This document shows positions 11,896 through 23,553 of a stretch of DNA of 64,000 nucleotides, in pieces; within the stretch, counting starts at the first letter, position 1; each line of letters opens with the position of its first letter. Position numbers and translations under genes: made by a program. The notes beneath the pieces were generated by a model. The model was not told the origin of the DNA. It saw nothing but the letters and a program-made list of their open reading frames with translations, and ran no database searches. The DNA lies in contig JAUIRK010000897.1 in NCBI GenBank assembly GCA_030549495.1, positions 207,001 to 271,000 on the forward strand. Reading direction: 5' to 3'. The stretch is from Nectonema munidae. Lineage: Eukaryota > Nematomorpha > Nectonematoida > Nectonematidae.

Positions 11896-12233
11896 ATAAT
11901 GTAGATTAAGCCTTTTCTTGCTTGTTTCCGTAGAATTACGGTAAAGAATTTCTTTCCTTGCACAACTCTAATACACATAGAGACACACTAAAGCATAAAT
12001 ATATTTCTTTGGGAATGGTGAGTCATTATAGTGGATGATAGATAGTACACATGTTGTGCTTCAATGCTAATTCTATGACGTAGTGACTTATTTTCTCAGA
12101 TTATTAAGAATATAAGAAATTAAGCATTTAAGAGCAGCATATCGAATATGTTATCTTTGTATCATTCAAAATGAGTGATGAAAGAAATTATACTAGTATA
12201 TAAAGTAAAATAAACAGATGAGTGGGATAGTAA

Positions 12234-12904
12234 CAGGGTTGTGGATTCAGAAAAATATTTCGCGACTCCACTTGTTATAATTTTTGGACTCCGACTCCAC
12301 CTATTTTTAATTTTGCGACTTTGGCCAAAATTTATATTTATGCAACATTAACTTCTCTGTTTCAAATATTGTAAACCTCCAGAAAGTGTGATGACATGTA
12401 CGATATTTCAAGATCGTTTGTGAATGTTAATTTTAGATGGCCATTGAAAGATTTCCTGAATTGTGTTGCAAGGAAAAAGTTTGATCTATTTGTAATTTCA
12501 ACATAATTTATTGAAATGTTCTATTGATTTGTATTTGTAGTTTAGTGTCTTTCTTGCATTGTCTCCAAAAAGATTTTCAATTTATTGGCTATAACCTTTT
12601 TATCTAAGACAAAACAATACGATTCATAAACTGAATTTATCCTAAAAAAAATTTCAAAGGTAATTGGATTAAAATTTTTTCCTTAAAAACTTTCTACTTA
12701 TAAATTGAATTTCTAGTTTATAAGCTAATTTTAACATAAAATAAAAAAGTTCATTCTTTAATTTTATTGATTTTCAGCCTTTTTCTATGGGTTGCAAAAA
12801 TACAAGGCTTGGACTAAAATTTTTAATCTAACATATATGAATATAACTATTTATGAAATCGAAGACTCCGACTCCTTCTCAACAGGTGCGACTCCTCAAC
12901 CCTT
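12234..12904. mobile_element. GACTCC-rich hAT-type MITE
   Basis: It starts CAGGGTTGTGGATT and ends, inverted, with AAGGGTTGAGGAGTCG. Both ends are rich in GACTCC repeats. Flanks GATAGTAA (12226-12233) and AATAGTAC (12905-12912) match at 6 of 8 bases, weak support for a target duplication. No coding content. Confidence 0.5.
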
Positions 12905-13139
12905 AATAGTACAATTATTTGTGTTTGGATTCTAGCTATCACGGTAGGTTTTTAGCCGGAACTTGAGAAACCTCATCTCGAATATGTTGTATGCATGTTT
13001 CATTTAAAATTAATACCGGGCGTTAATTACTAACAAATAATCCTTTAATATAATTTCGCAAAAACTATTGCATTGATCCATAAATCGTTATAACACTCTA
13101 AAATACATCTTAACAAAAAATATTTCCCAATCTCAAAGA

Positions 13140-13349
13140 GCGTAGCGGAGTCAGAAGACATGAGACTTTCCGCATCCACAAAAAAAATCCACAAAGAAAT
13201 TTTTGATTACAAAAATCAAATTGATTCTTTAAAATACTTAAAAAAAATTTTCATTTTAAAAATCTGACTCCTAAATTGTATCAGATACCGACTTCGCCTC
13301 CTATCGCTTAAAAATCTCCGACTCCAGCAACTCCAAATCTGCAACCCTG
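13140..13349. mobile_element. partial GACTCC-rich MITE, right end
   Basis: GACTCC-rich sequence ending CAAATCTGCAACCCTG, the inverse of CAGGGTTGCAGATTTG. It matches the terminus of the preceding element. The left end was not identified. Confidence 0.4.
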
Positions 13350-13421
13350 ATCTCAAGTTTGTACAAGTTTCAGTAAAAAGTGTAGCGAATAAAAATAGCC
13401 AGTAGAATAGTATTTATTCAT

Positions 13422-14165
13422 TTAAAATTGAAAAGGCTGTACAGTATAGTTAGGCTGATTAATATGATTATCATCAAAGAGTTGATTATGAGTTAGAGCT
13501 GAACCAGGATTGTGATGTCGGAATTTTTGCGTTTGCGGATTTAAATGGTCTGAAAGTGTGACATATAAATGTTTCATAGATAATTCTGTTTCAATCTAAA
13601 GATATAGAAGTAAAATTGTGAAAATATTATAATTGTAGTCTTGAATACCAATTCTTTAATTAAGGAAGCAAGAGATGTAAGAGATTGATTCATAGCAGAA
13701 GACGAATTATTTAAATTGTAGTGGAATGAAGAGTCAATCAATAAGTTTATATTGTTTAGAGCCTTATCAAAAATACGGTTAAATTCTTAGTAAATAAAAT
13801 TTAAAAAACACTTATACATGCTTAACAGAAGTTTTCTTTGACGTCGTAAAAAAATGTAAAGATTTTGGCAAATGAGAATGATTAGCAAAATATTTTTTAA
13901 CTTCTTCTTCAGTAAAAAGATCTTCTTGCTTCAAGTAATTGAGCAGCCAAACAGTGTATTTTTTGAGGAGAGACTAATAAAAACAAGTCAAACATGTTTA
14001 GTGCAAAATAATTAATTTAAAAATGTTACTTACTTTTTTAGACAGAGACAATTTTTTAATTATTTTGAGTCTTTTAGAATAAGAATCCTCATTCTTTTTC
14101 ACTTCCGAGAGCTTCTCTTTAAACTGAGATGCGTTATGAATTTCTCTTGAATTAGATAACTTCAT
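13422..14165 (-). CDS. 4-exon gene, unknown 191-aa protein
   Basis: The gene was reconstructed from splice sites on the minus strand. Exon 1 is 14165-14034 (44 codons from ATG), exon 2 is 13973-13818 (52 codons), exon 3 is 13762-13649 (38 codons) and exon 4 is 13595-13422 (57 codons plus TAA). The introns are 60, 55 and 53 bp, all GT..AG and all phase 0; donors include GTAAGT and GTATAAG. An AATAAA signal (TTTATT at 13413-13418) follows the stop within 10 bases. The N-terminus is Lys-rich and probably helical (KLSEVKKNEDSYSKRLK). Exon 2 holds LLKKYTVWLLNYLKQEDLF then TEEEVKKYF. Exons 3-4 look helical and polar (SLASLIKELIETELSMKHL), then a His/Asn/Gln-rich tail. No signal peptide or membrane segment is seen. 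I do not recognise the family. The start may be preceded by another exon, since TTTTTAG lies just before AGTATG. Confidence 0.65.
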
Positions 14166-14344
14166 ACTCTAAAAATGATAAAAAAAAATATTATTAAGAC
14201 ATCATAAAAATACAAAAAAGTATAGATTAACAATAAAAAAGTCAGGAGATACTTTAACCAGCTTCTATTCACACAATAGTTTTTAATATGGGTTCTTCTT
14301 AGAATACAGTATATAATGGTTTATAGGGTCACTTTAAAATTTTC

Positions 14345-14650
14345 AAGAGTCTCATGTACCAGATGACTTCCTTCTTTGTGATGGTCATGTTGGTGATGCT
14401 CGTTACCTGATCTTCGCGACGCCCCTTTAACAAGAGATGATGACCCAGACTACCACAGCCTAAGTGGCAAACTCCCTTTCCATCACCTGTTAAGCATTTA
14501 TGGCTTTGTAGAAAAAGGCAATTGCATGAAGTAAGTACCCCTATAATTTGTGATGTTCTCCTGTTGCAAGAAGGAAAAAATTGAGTGGGCAAAATTTTTC
14601 AAAGATTAGTCGATGTGCTAGTGTATTCTTGCAAAAATGGTTTAAAAATA
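14345..14650 (+). CDS. possible short gene or remnant, strand uncertain
   Basis: This patch is richer in GC than its surroundings. The plus strand reads protein-like text in two frames: DDFLLCDGHVGDARYLIFA (about 14360-14420), then PLTRDDDPDYHSLSGKLPF and HHLLSIYGFVEKGNCM (14424-14530). After a strong donor (GAA|GTAAGTA at 14531) and a 40-bp intron comes RKKLSGQNFSKISRCASVF ending in TAA. A frame change near 14430 means it is either broken or spliced differently. An overlapping minus-strand ORF (14592-14329) is Cys-rich, with possible splice sites of its own, so the strand is not settled. No family is recognised. Confidence 0.3.
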
Positions 14651-14884
14651 AATAACTTATTGTATTCTGTTTCAGCCTGGTTCTATACAAATACCCGATG
14701 TTAAATAATGAAAAAAATTTAAAGCTAATCAAAAAAATAAAGCGCGCGTTCGTTTGCTGATGAAGGTTTAATGTTGGATCGCGACCACGCGGTATTGAAG
14801 CCAGTCATCAAACGAGTCTTAATCATGTAAAGATCAAATATTTATATTAAAGATTAAGGTACAATTGCGCCGCTTGTATAGAAG

Positions 14885-14975
14885 TATGAGAAAAGCAGGC
14901 TTGATGGGGTACCGAATCCAAGACCTTGAGTTATCAAATCCAGCATCTAATCAACTCTACACACTTTTCTTGTAA
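14885..14975 (-). repeat. tRNA-like SINE head, degenerate
   Basis: The minus strand has GAGTTGATTAGATGCTGG (A-box-like) and GGTCTTGGATTCGGTACC (B-box-like), spaced as in a tRNA. A related segment lies at 47715-47800 on the same strand. It is probably a SINE head rather than a working tRNA. Confidence 0.35.
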
Positions 14976-14989
14976 TAATTTTAAATTAA

Positions 14990-15840
14990 ATAATATTTTT
15001 AAAAAATTTACTCGTCTAAATTAAGGATAAAATGTAAATTTTCGGTTGTGGTAAAATGAGCTGAAGAAAATAAAGCTAAATTGCCACTCAATAAAAAAGA
15101 TATTGACATCAAATTTGACATAGATATTAACCTCGAGTTTCTTATTCAAAAAAATATTATCTTAAGCTATAAAGTTATGTAAAAGACCTTATTTTGATGA
15201 TGAGAATTCAAAATTTTTATAATTGTGAACCATTTTTGTTACCTAGACAAGGATAAAAATAAAAACAAATTATAAAAAAAAAATCTCTAAATTTCTTAAT
15301 GTTTGAATATACTGAAATATATAAAAATTACTAAAAATAACAAATCGAGAAGATATTAGATATACATTCGAATAAATAATATTTTTATACACTTTAAAGA
15401 CATTGGAGTAATAACTAAATATTTAGTTAAAATAATAACTAACTTCCAGAAAATTTTTTATTATTCACAAATAAAACAGACTGTTTTTATGCTAAAATAA
15501 GTTTTACATGTTTTTTCACATATTTCATAAATATATTCCTAATTTTATATCTACTCCTTCGGCACAAATAACATTTTGCTCATTTTTGAATTTTACAAAA
15601 ATATATTTTGCTTAACTATACAAATTTGTTTTATAAAATAAGTATACTAAAAACTCAGTTTAAAGATAAGGAGTATTACAAAAATTAAAATAAATGCTAA
15701 CAACTTTTATTTTCATGTATTATTATATGTTTTATTTATAATATTTTTTAGCAAAAAATATCAAACAATACTTGTTGACTCACCACTATTAAGTCTCTAT
15801 CGACTCAATAATTTCTTTTACCTAACTCTTAATGGTTATT
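14990..15840. other. AT-rich spacer, no gene seen
   Basis: Very AT-rich, with many short A and T runs. No exon, RNA gene or element end was recognised. Confidence 0.5.
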
Positions 15841-15848
15841 GTCTAGAT

Positions 15849-17769
15849 CAGGGGTAGGCAACCTCCAGCACGCAGTCCAAATACGGCACGCCAAACATTT
15901 TCATCCGGCCCGCCGATCTGTCACTGGGAGACAGAACATGGCTCTTCAAAGTTCGCTTCGATGTCTGCTGTTGAACGAAAAGTTTCAATTGATAAACTAA
16001 AAAGCAACCTGGAGAAACAATTTTCTATTTTTCACAAGCAGAATGTTGAGGCGGAAAATGTAACACGCGCCAGGTACGAAGTCTCCAAAATCGTCGCTTA
16101 CCGAATGAAGCCATTCACAGATGGAGAAATCATTAAAGAATGCTTTCTTGCTGTAGTGGATTCAATCTGTCCCGAACAGCGTTCTGACATTGAGAAAGTG
16201 AGTCTTTCTTCCCGTACTGTTTGCCACCTCATTGAAGATATGTCCGACAACGTAAACGACTCACTTAAAACACGTATCTCGAAATTTGAAGCATTTTCTC
16301 TTGCTTTGGATGAAAGCACAGACAGAAAGGACACAGCACAGTTGTCTATTTTTATTAAAGGTGTTACTCAAGATCTTCAAGTTTTTTTAGGAATTCCTCC
16401 AACTTATCCCACATCGCGACACTGTCACAGGACAAAATATTTTTTCAGCGTTGCTTCGATGTGTCGATGAGTACTCTTTGGATCTTTCCCGTCTTGTATG
16501 TTTGACAACTGACGCTGCTCCAGCAATGGTTGGAGAAAAAAAGGCGCAACTTCGCTGCTTATTCATCATTGTGAAACTGCTGGATACACTCAACCTATTC
16601 ATAAAATCCAATGTATCATCCATCAAGAGACATTGTGCGCCAAGTCTGCCGATCTTGCTGTTGTAATGTCTATTGTGATTAAGGTTGTAAATTCCATTTT
16701 ATCCCGAAGCCTTAACCATCGTCAATTCCAAGCCCTTTTGGACTGTGTAAAGGAGCAGTATAACGATCTTCTTTACTTCTGTGAGGTACGATGACTAAGT
16801 CGTGGGGCTATGCTGTCTCGGGTATGCTATCTACAGCAAGAAATTGCTACTTTTTTACATCAAAAAAATCTTCCATACGCTGAAAATTTCTCAGATCCAA
16901 AATGGCTATCTCGTTTGGCCTTTCTTACGGACATAACAACACATCTGAACTCACTAAACTTAAAGCTGCAAGGTAAAGGCATTTTTGTTATCGACATGTT
17001 TGCGCAGATTACTGCCTTTGAGGTTAAACTGCGCCTTTGGGAATCTCAATTGACTTCAGGACAATTTACACATTTTTCTCATCTTGTTGCATGTGGTTCG
17101 GCGAATATAGACCAGGACGCCTGCGTTAGTGTTATCAAAATACTGCGTGAAGAATTTGCTACCCGTTTTGCAGCACTAAGATTGTTAAGTACAGACTTCA
17201 AGCTTTTTACTTCTCCATTTGACTTCAATGTGGAAGACGCTCCTGCATCTCTGCAGATGGAGTTGGTGGAACTACAGTGCGATGAGAAATTGAGAGCAAA
17301 GTTCAGCTTGTCATCTCCTCTGTTTTTCTTTTAAAATTTTGTTTTTTCTACTAACAATTTCCCAAATTTAATTACGCATATTCAAAGAGTTGTGGCTATG
17401 TTCGGTAGCACTTACTGCTGTAAGCAGTTATTTTCGAAAATGAATTACAACAAGTCATACCTTCGCTCTCAACTCTCAGACCGCCACCTTAATGACGTTC
17501 TTAGGTTGTCTACCTCAAGCATTGGTCCAGACATCACAAAACTTCTTAATAGAAAACACTACCAACAGTCTCATTGATTTGAAGTTTTGAATAAATTACT
17601 TTGTACTATTTTGTTTTTACCAATTATTATCATTTAATGATAAAGCATGTAAAAATGTATTATAAATATTATAAAAATTAAAGTAAATCTGATATTTTGC
17701 TTCTTTGGCCCGTGAGCTCATTTCAAATGTCCCATCTGGCCCTCACCCTGAAAAGATTGCCTACCCCTG
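15849..17769 (+). mobile_element. hAT transposon, nearly whole, perfect 8-bp target duplication
   Basis: The left end is CAGGGGTAGGCAACCT and the right end, inverted, is CAGGGGTAGGCAATCT. The exact duplication GTCTAGAT flanks it (15841-15848 and 17770-17777). Subterminal GGCCCG-type repeats lie inside both ends. One transposase gene fills the interior. The perfect duplication and few coding breaks suggest a fairly recent insertion. Confidence 0.9.
15961..17577 (+). pseudogene. hAT transposase (GTF2IRD2/ZBED5-like type), broken
   Basis: The first frame (15961-16470) carries SKIVAYRMKPFTDGEIIKEC, SSRTVCHLIEDMSDNV and FEAFSLALDESTDRKDTAQL, the typical N-terminal and first-Asp blocks of this hAT group. 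LSRLVCLTTDAAPAMVGEKK (about 16485-16545) follows in a second frame. At 16788-16805 the usual RWLSRG block reads R-stop-LSRG, because the Trp codon is TGA. The 16810-17334 frame holds LPYAENFSDPKWLSRLAFL and the spacer helices. FGSTYCCKQLFSKMNYNKS, then YLRSQLSDRHL (about 17400-17490), is the dimerisation end. I count two frameshifts (near 16395 and 16545), the TGA, and a deletion or frame change near 17330-17390. Roughly 540 codons remain. It belonged to the surrounding transposon. Confidence 0.85.
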
Positions 17770-17789
17770 GTCTAGATATTCTAAATTAA

Positions 17790-18260
17790 AGTAATCATAT
17801 AAACACTATAATTTCGAAGCTCAAATTTCATTGGAGTCAATACTGAGGCCCAATCGCTAAATCTACTTTTTGGAAGAAAAATATAAAATTAAATCTTTAA
17901 TAATAATTTTCATATTTTTTAAAATTTTTATTATTTAGTTAAAGTTATATGGTTATTTGAATTGACATTAGTATCAAACATGATGCTGATAGTCATTAAA
18001 GATTTAAACTAGTTTTTCATTCGTGTTTTATTCTTTTTTGTTTCTTCTATATAGTTGACATAACTACCAATAATTGGAAGGCAGCCTTGATGTAAAATGT
18101 CAAGAAATTTTTAAAAATTGAGCATTTTTTTTTAAATTGAAACAAACAAAAAAATGAAAAAACATAAAACAACTTTGTAATGAATTAAAATCATTTTTGT
18201 GATATTAATAATTGAATGAATTGAAATCACATTAAGGAAACTTTAAACTCGCAGGCATAG
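17790..18260. other. AT-rich spacer, no gene seen
   Basis: No gene or element boundary was recognised between the hAT at 15849-17769 and the MITE at 18269. Confidence 0.45.
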
Positions 18261-18268
18261 TTTTAAAG

Positions 18269-18602
18269 CAGTGGTTCCCAATCTGTGGGCCATGGCTCCC
18301 TGGGGGCCATAAAGCAAAATTTAAGGGGCCATAATCTGAGGCTATGCATAAATAAAACCTACGCATGACCTACGCTGTGCTTTAAGTGAAACAAAACCAA
18401 AATTCAAAGATTATGGATTTTCTATGTTTCCTTCTTTTTTTTGCTTATTCATGAAACACCTTTTAGCAAAATGTTCTTTTTAATTATTGTTAGATACTAG
18501 TAGACAGTCACGGTATTCACCGGCTATGATTGTTGGGGGGCCATAGAGACAAGGATCATGTATGAAAAGTGGGTAACGATCAGAAAAATTTCGGAACTAC
18601 TG
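18269..18602. mobile_element. hAT MITE with perfect 8-bp target duplication
   Basis: The ends are CAGTGGTTCCCAATCTG and, inverted, CAGTAGTTCC. The exact duplication TTTTAAAG flanks it (18261-18268 and 18603-18610). It is 334 bp with no coding content. A truncated relative lies at 11507-11895. Confidence 0.9.
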
Positions 18603-18610
18603 TTTTAAAG

Positions 18611-18703
18611 TGATGGAAAATTTCATAAGTGAATCTAAAATTTCTTCAACACTAAAAAGATCATCAGAATCAATGTTATAGTTAATAAGTTAACATTAGC
18701 AAA
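18611..18703 (-). CDS. possible remnant paralogue of the 191-aa gene's second exon
   Basis: The minus strand reads LINYNIDSDDLFSVEEILDSL. This resembles LLNYLKQEDLFTEEEVKKYF of exon 2 of the gene at 13422-14165. The frame runs into the MITE target site and would end at a TAA about 15 codons beyond it once the MITE is set aside. No acceptor keeps this frame open upstream, so it is more likely a decayed duplicate than an active exon. The resemblance is short and could be chance. Confidence 0.2.
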
Positions 18704-19213
18704 AACTGGAAATTGCTAAAATATGGGCAGACTTAATCAAACACCCATAAACACAAATTTCAATCAGATTTATTCAAATTCAATCTTTTAATTCAAACAG
18801 ATAGGGTGTGTTTAGAGTTACCTTATAACTATCAGTATTATTGAATTTTTCATGATAAGATTTTCACATAAAGGATCCCATTTAACTACAAATCGTGTTC
18901 TGAAATTAATGTAAACAAAAATCCTCAATAAAACATTATTTATGTTAAACCTTTGAATCTCGATCACCGAACATTCGAATCTACAAACTAAGTGATCTTC
19001 ATTCATCAAAGTCGTATTAACTTCCCTAACTGACTTTCTATTCTGATTTATTCTCTAATTTTGAACATGAAAAAAACTTTTTAAATAATAAAATTATGAG
19101 AGTGTGATAACTTTTATAGTGATAAATTATAAAAACAATTTTCTGTTTAGTATGACTTTATTTTAACTAAAAAAAATTTAAGTGAAAAAAAGTTTAATTA
19201 CGGCCACCGATAA

Positions 19214-21413
19214 CCCTATTAGTGCTGGGGGCGTAAAACTCCCCCCCCCCCTTTTACTAAAAAATTAATTGTAGAAAATTGGCTGAATCATATCCTTTAA
19301 AATTTTGTGACTTTTCCTAAAATCGCTAGCTGCATCTTTTGAAACCATTTTCATGGTAGTTAAATGAAACTTTCATGTCTAAAACTGTCAATCAAAATCA
19401 AAAATTAAAATTTTTCAGCAAAATTTTGACATTATCTGTACTTAACCTTATAACTTAGGATCTATATTATATAATACCTTGAAAATTTATAATTATATAC
19501 AATTTGGAACGCATAACACTTTATATATTTAATTTTTTCAATAATCATGGCTACTTTTTAGAAAATGTCAATCAAAATTTTGATTGATCAAAAATATATC
19601 TAATAAAATATACATTCAAATTTTACATAAAATATATGTTTTTATACTAAATCGGTCATGCTGTTTTCATTTCTGGACTCATTTTTTACATTTAGGATTT
19701 GAAAATACCTATAAGTGTTCATCAAATTTGCGGTTTACTTCTGAAAAATTGTCTCCAACAACATTCCTTCAAATTTTACATAAAATATATGTGTTATACT
19801 AAATCGGCCATGCTGGTTTCATTTCTTGACTCAATTTTTACCTTTAGGATGTGAAAATACCTATAAGTGTTCATCAAATTTGCGGTTTACTTCTAAAAAT
19901 TATTTCCAAAAACATTCATTCAAATTTTACAATGAAATATAAGTGTTATAGTAAATCGGCAATGCTGGTTTCATTTCTGAACTCATTTTTTACGTTTAGG
20001 ATGTGAAAATACCTATAAGTGTTAATCAAATTTGCGGTTTACTTCTAAAAATTGTCTTAAAAAACATTCATTGAAATTTTACAATGAAATATATGTTTTT
20101 AAATCAAATCAACCATGCTGTTTTCATTTCTGAACTCATTTTTCACATTTAGAGGTTTTAAAATATCAGTCAAAATTTGCGGTTTACTTCTAAAAGCTAT
20201 CTCCAAAAATATTCTCTCAATTTTACATGAAATATTTGTTTTTATACCAAATCGATCATGCTGTTTTCATTTTTGAACTCATTTTTTACATTTAGGTTTT
20301 GAAAATACCTATAAGTATTAATCAAATTTGCGGTTTACTTCTGAAAATTGTCTCCAAAAATATTCTTTTGAAATATATGTTTTAATACCAAATCAATCAT
20401 GCTGTTTTCATTTCTGAACTCATTTTTTACATTTAGGATGTGAAAATACCTATAAGTGTTAATCAAATTTGCGGTTTACTTTTAAAAATTGTCTCCAAAA
20501 ACATTCATTCAAATTTTACAATTAAATATATGTTTTTATACCAAATCAACCATGCTAGTTTCATTTATGGATTCAATTTTTGCAGTTTGAATGTGAAAAT
20601 ACATATAAGTATCAATTAAATTTGCATTTAGTTCTAAAATTTGTTTTTATAGCAAATAGATCATGATGATTTCATTTCTGAACACAGTTTTTGCATCTAG
20701 AGATTTTACTGTAGTGTCAATCAAATTTGCGGTTTATGTCTGAAAACTATATCCCAAAATATTCTCTCTAATTTTACATGAAATATATGTTTTTATACCA
20801 ATTCGACCATGATAATTTTTATTTCTGAAATCATTTAGAGGTTTTAAATGTCTGAAAGTGTCAATCAAATGTTCGATTTACGTCTAATATCTACAGAAAT
20901 ATTTTTGAAATTTAAATAAAATATCTGTTTTTATGCCAAATGGAAGATGTTGGTTTCATTTTTGGACTCATGTTTGGCATTTATGTTTTTAAAAAATCTG
21001 AAAGCTACAATCAGATTTGCGGTTTACTTTTAGATACTGTCTTCAAAAATATTTTCAAAAAAATAAAATATCTGTTTTATACCAAATCGACTATGCTTAT
21101 TTTATTTCTGTACTGGATTTTGGATAATACGGTTAAAAAATATCTCGAAGTGGCAATTGAATTAGTAATGTATGCCTGAAAATCAGTTCTGTAAAAAATT
21201 TTCAAAAAATGGCTACATATTAAGTATATAGTAAAAATATACTTTTTTTTTTGTATATTTTGGCTTATAATACTTTCTAGAATCATCTTGAGTATGAAAT
21301 ATTTATTTAAAAAAACAAAATGTATTATAAAATCTTTTGAAAATTTGTATGAGAAAATTTGAAGGGATATGATTCAGCCAATTTTCTACAATTAATTTTT
21401 AGTGAAGGGGAGA
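19214..21413. mobile_element. TTAA/array element, copy 2, with inverted left end at its right side
   Basis: It begins CCCTATTAGTGCTGGGGG (preceded by ATAA rather than TTAA) and then follows copies 1 and 3 unit by unit. At about 21362 it switches to the inverted copy of its own left subterminal sequence (inverse of AATTGTAGAAAATTGGCTG) and ends within the G-rich part near 21413, without the terminal 16 bases. The right half of the full element is absent. Confidence 0.75.
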
Positions 21414-21824
21414 GGAATTGAATTTCATCTGAATTGAATTTCAGATGAACTTTCTTTGTCCTCAACATTTTCAGTAGTTTCTAATATTTGTTTTTTGAAA
21501 AAACTTCTATCCATTTTTAAAATCTAAAGTAAAAATTTTGAACTCGATAAAAATAATGAAAAGTAAAAATTTGAAATTCGATGTTTTTATGCTAATACCG
21601 AAAATGTTGAATATCAAGCAAACAAAAGAACAAACTGGTAACAAAACAGTGTTAATGAAAAGAAAAAATAAGTAGATATGGTACTGGGATGGGAAAGGAA
21701 TAAAAATATAAAATTGTATTACATCACCTGTCATATTACTTCCGTTGTATATATCAATATCACTATACTATTTTTTATGATTTTTAAAAAAAAATTTTTG
21801 CCTCCCTCTGAAATATTTTCTACG

Positions 21825-22200
21825 GACGTCCATGAATATGGGTGGTGTTGATCTACTTGATAGATTACTTGCTTCTTACAGACCAAAAATTAGGTCAAAA
21901 ATGGTGGTGAAACTTATTTTCTAATGGTCTAAATATGATTGTTGTTGCAGCTTGGCGGCTTCATTGTCACGTTTGTGTAAAAGACGCTAAATCGTAAAAT
22001 TATCTTTAGCTGCAATACAAGTTGATATAAATAAATATAGAATTCGCAAAGGAGGACCAAGCGCACCTGTTTTGAATGATATAATGAAATTATGGACTGA
22101 ATCACTTTCTCACACCTGCAACTCAAGGAAGATGCAACTTGTGCAAAAAAAAATACGACCAAGCAATGTGAAAGTTGTAATAAACGTTTTCATGAAAAAT
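21825..22200 (+). pseudogene. piggyBac transposase 3' remnant (PGBD3-like)
   Basis: The plus strand reads MNMGGVDLLDRLLASYRPKI, the third catalytic Asp block (GGVD..D) of piggyBac, then a W/K-rich stretch and RIRKGGPSAP, the usual R..GGP block. The end holds a CKKK..C..C pattern across frames, a remnant of the C-terminal Cys-rich domain. The first two catalytic blocks are absent. A palindrome GTTCCATTTTTGGAAC lies downstream at 22276-22291 and may mark the element's subterminal region. Several stops and frameshifts are present. Confidence 0.7.
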
Positions 22201-22753
22201 GTTTTTCATTTTTTCAAAAAATTTAAGTTTTTTATCGAATAATTTTTTGTGTTTATTGTTATTCGAACTGCCAACGTTCCATTTTTGGAACATGTAATTT
22301 TTTTATGATTCTTTGAGAAAATTAGCTAAAAACTTTTAAATTTTATATTAACTACTTATGATAACTAAAATACTTTAGTTTTTTAGAAAAAATTTACAAA
22401 ATTCAATAGAGCGGCGGTTAAAAGATAATATAGTGGGGATAAATCTGTGGGTTGTCCGCATTCACTTTTATGCAAGTTTTATGAGTGATAATTGCCTTTT
22501 TGGAAATAGCTTATTTTTTATTCCTATGTGTTGCGTATATTGGAGAGAGATTTGCATTGAGTAAATGGCGTGTGATGAAGTAAAATCGTAATTGAAATAG
22601 AAAGATAGAGCCGGTTTGATCAGCGTCATTGATGCGTGTACAAGAGAAGAAGGAGAAAAAATCAAATAATAAGAATGTCATATTTTTGAAATATCCTTTT
22701 TAAAATATTATTCAATAATTCATTTTTTTGTTGTTTTCTTTCGCACATTTTAA

Positions 22754-23492
22754 ATGGCAACGTTAACATCTCAGCAAGTTTCATCTCATTTTAAATCTGA
22801 CTTATATAAAATAAAAAGTGTAAATGGATTGAAATCGGAGATCTGGAAGACGTTTGGTATCGTGGTAAATGAAAAAACACTGATTAGGATTTTGCCGCTT
22901 GTAAAGTATGCTCTCAAGCTTTCGCTTATTGTGGAAGAAAAACAGGTACTTCTATTCTTAGGAGACACAAGTGCAAAATATATCCTATTCAAACTTTACT
23001 GACTGATGCCATCAAGCCAGTTTTGAATAATGCTAAAGTTATTTTGAAAGCTAAAAAAGAAAACATTTAACTGGCGTGCGTCCGTTTTATAGCTAAAGAT
23101 CTTAGACCATTTGAAACGATCGGTTGTGATGGATTCATTGACTTAGTTCAAGAGGTAAACTCTAACGCTTTCTTAAATTTGTAAAATTATTTTATATGAG
23201 AAAATAAACTATACAAATTTGAAAAATCAAAAGACTTTTGTGATACTATATTCAAAATTTGAAATATTCCAATTGTTGATGGAACAATTTGTTTATTCAG
23301 ATAACAAAACGTGCTAAGAAAATTTTTTCATACAAAACTCTATAATCATTTTTTTCCAAGCAGGTTGGTGCAAATTGATAAATGCGGGACGGGTGCGGTT
23401 TCAAATTGAAAAAATGCGAGGCGGGTGCAAATTGAATAATTGCAGTGCGGGGCGGGTGCGGACAACTTTTAACAACCCACCCAGGGCTCTAG
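22754..23492 (+). pseudogene. hAT transposase N-terminus with BED zinc finger, plus element right end
   Basis: GLKSEIWKTFGIVVNEK opens a BED domain. In the next frame CKVCSQAFAYC, then TSILRRHKC, supplies the C-x2-C...H-x-C zinc ligands (about 22902-22975). Further on, IAKDLRPFETIGCDGFIDLV is the block that follows BED fingers in ZBED1-like hATs, ending at a possible donor GAG|GTAAAC (about 23155). Two in-frame stops and one frameshift break it, and the catalytic core is missing. G/C-rich sequence at 23390-23492 ends, inverted, TAGAGCCCTGGGTGGG, a typical hAT terminus. I could not confirm a left end; TAGTGGGGAT at 22431 is a candidate. Confidence 0.65.
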
Positions 23493-23553
23493 TGTGCACA
23501 CATTGTCACAACATGCAGCTTGCAGCTTACGCATTATTTTATAGCTTTTAAAT

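Noticed and set aside
20940-21286. 70-80-aa ORFs in the array elements (also 52176-52430)
   Set aside because: The same degenerate reading recurs only because the repeat units recur; stops scatter between copies.
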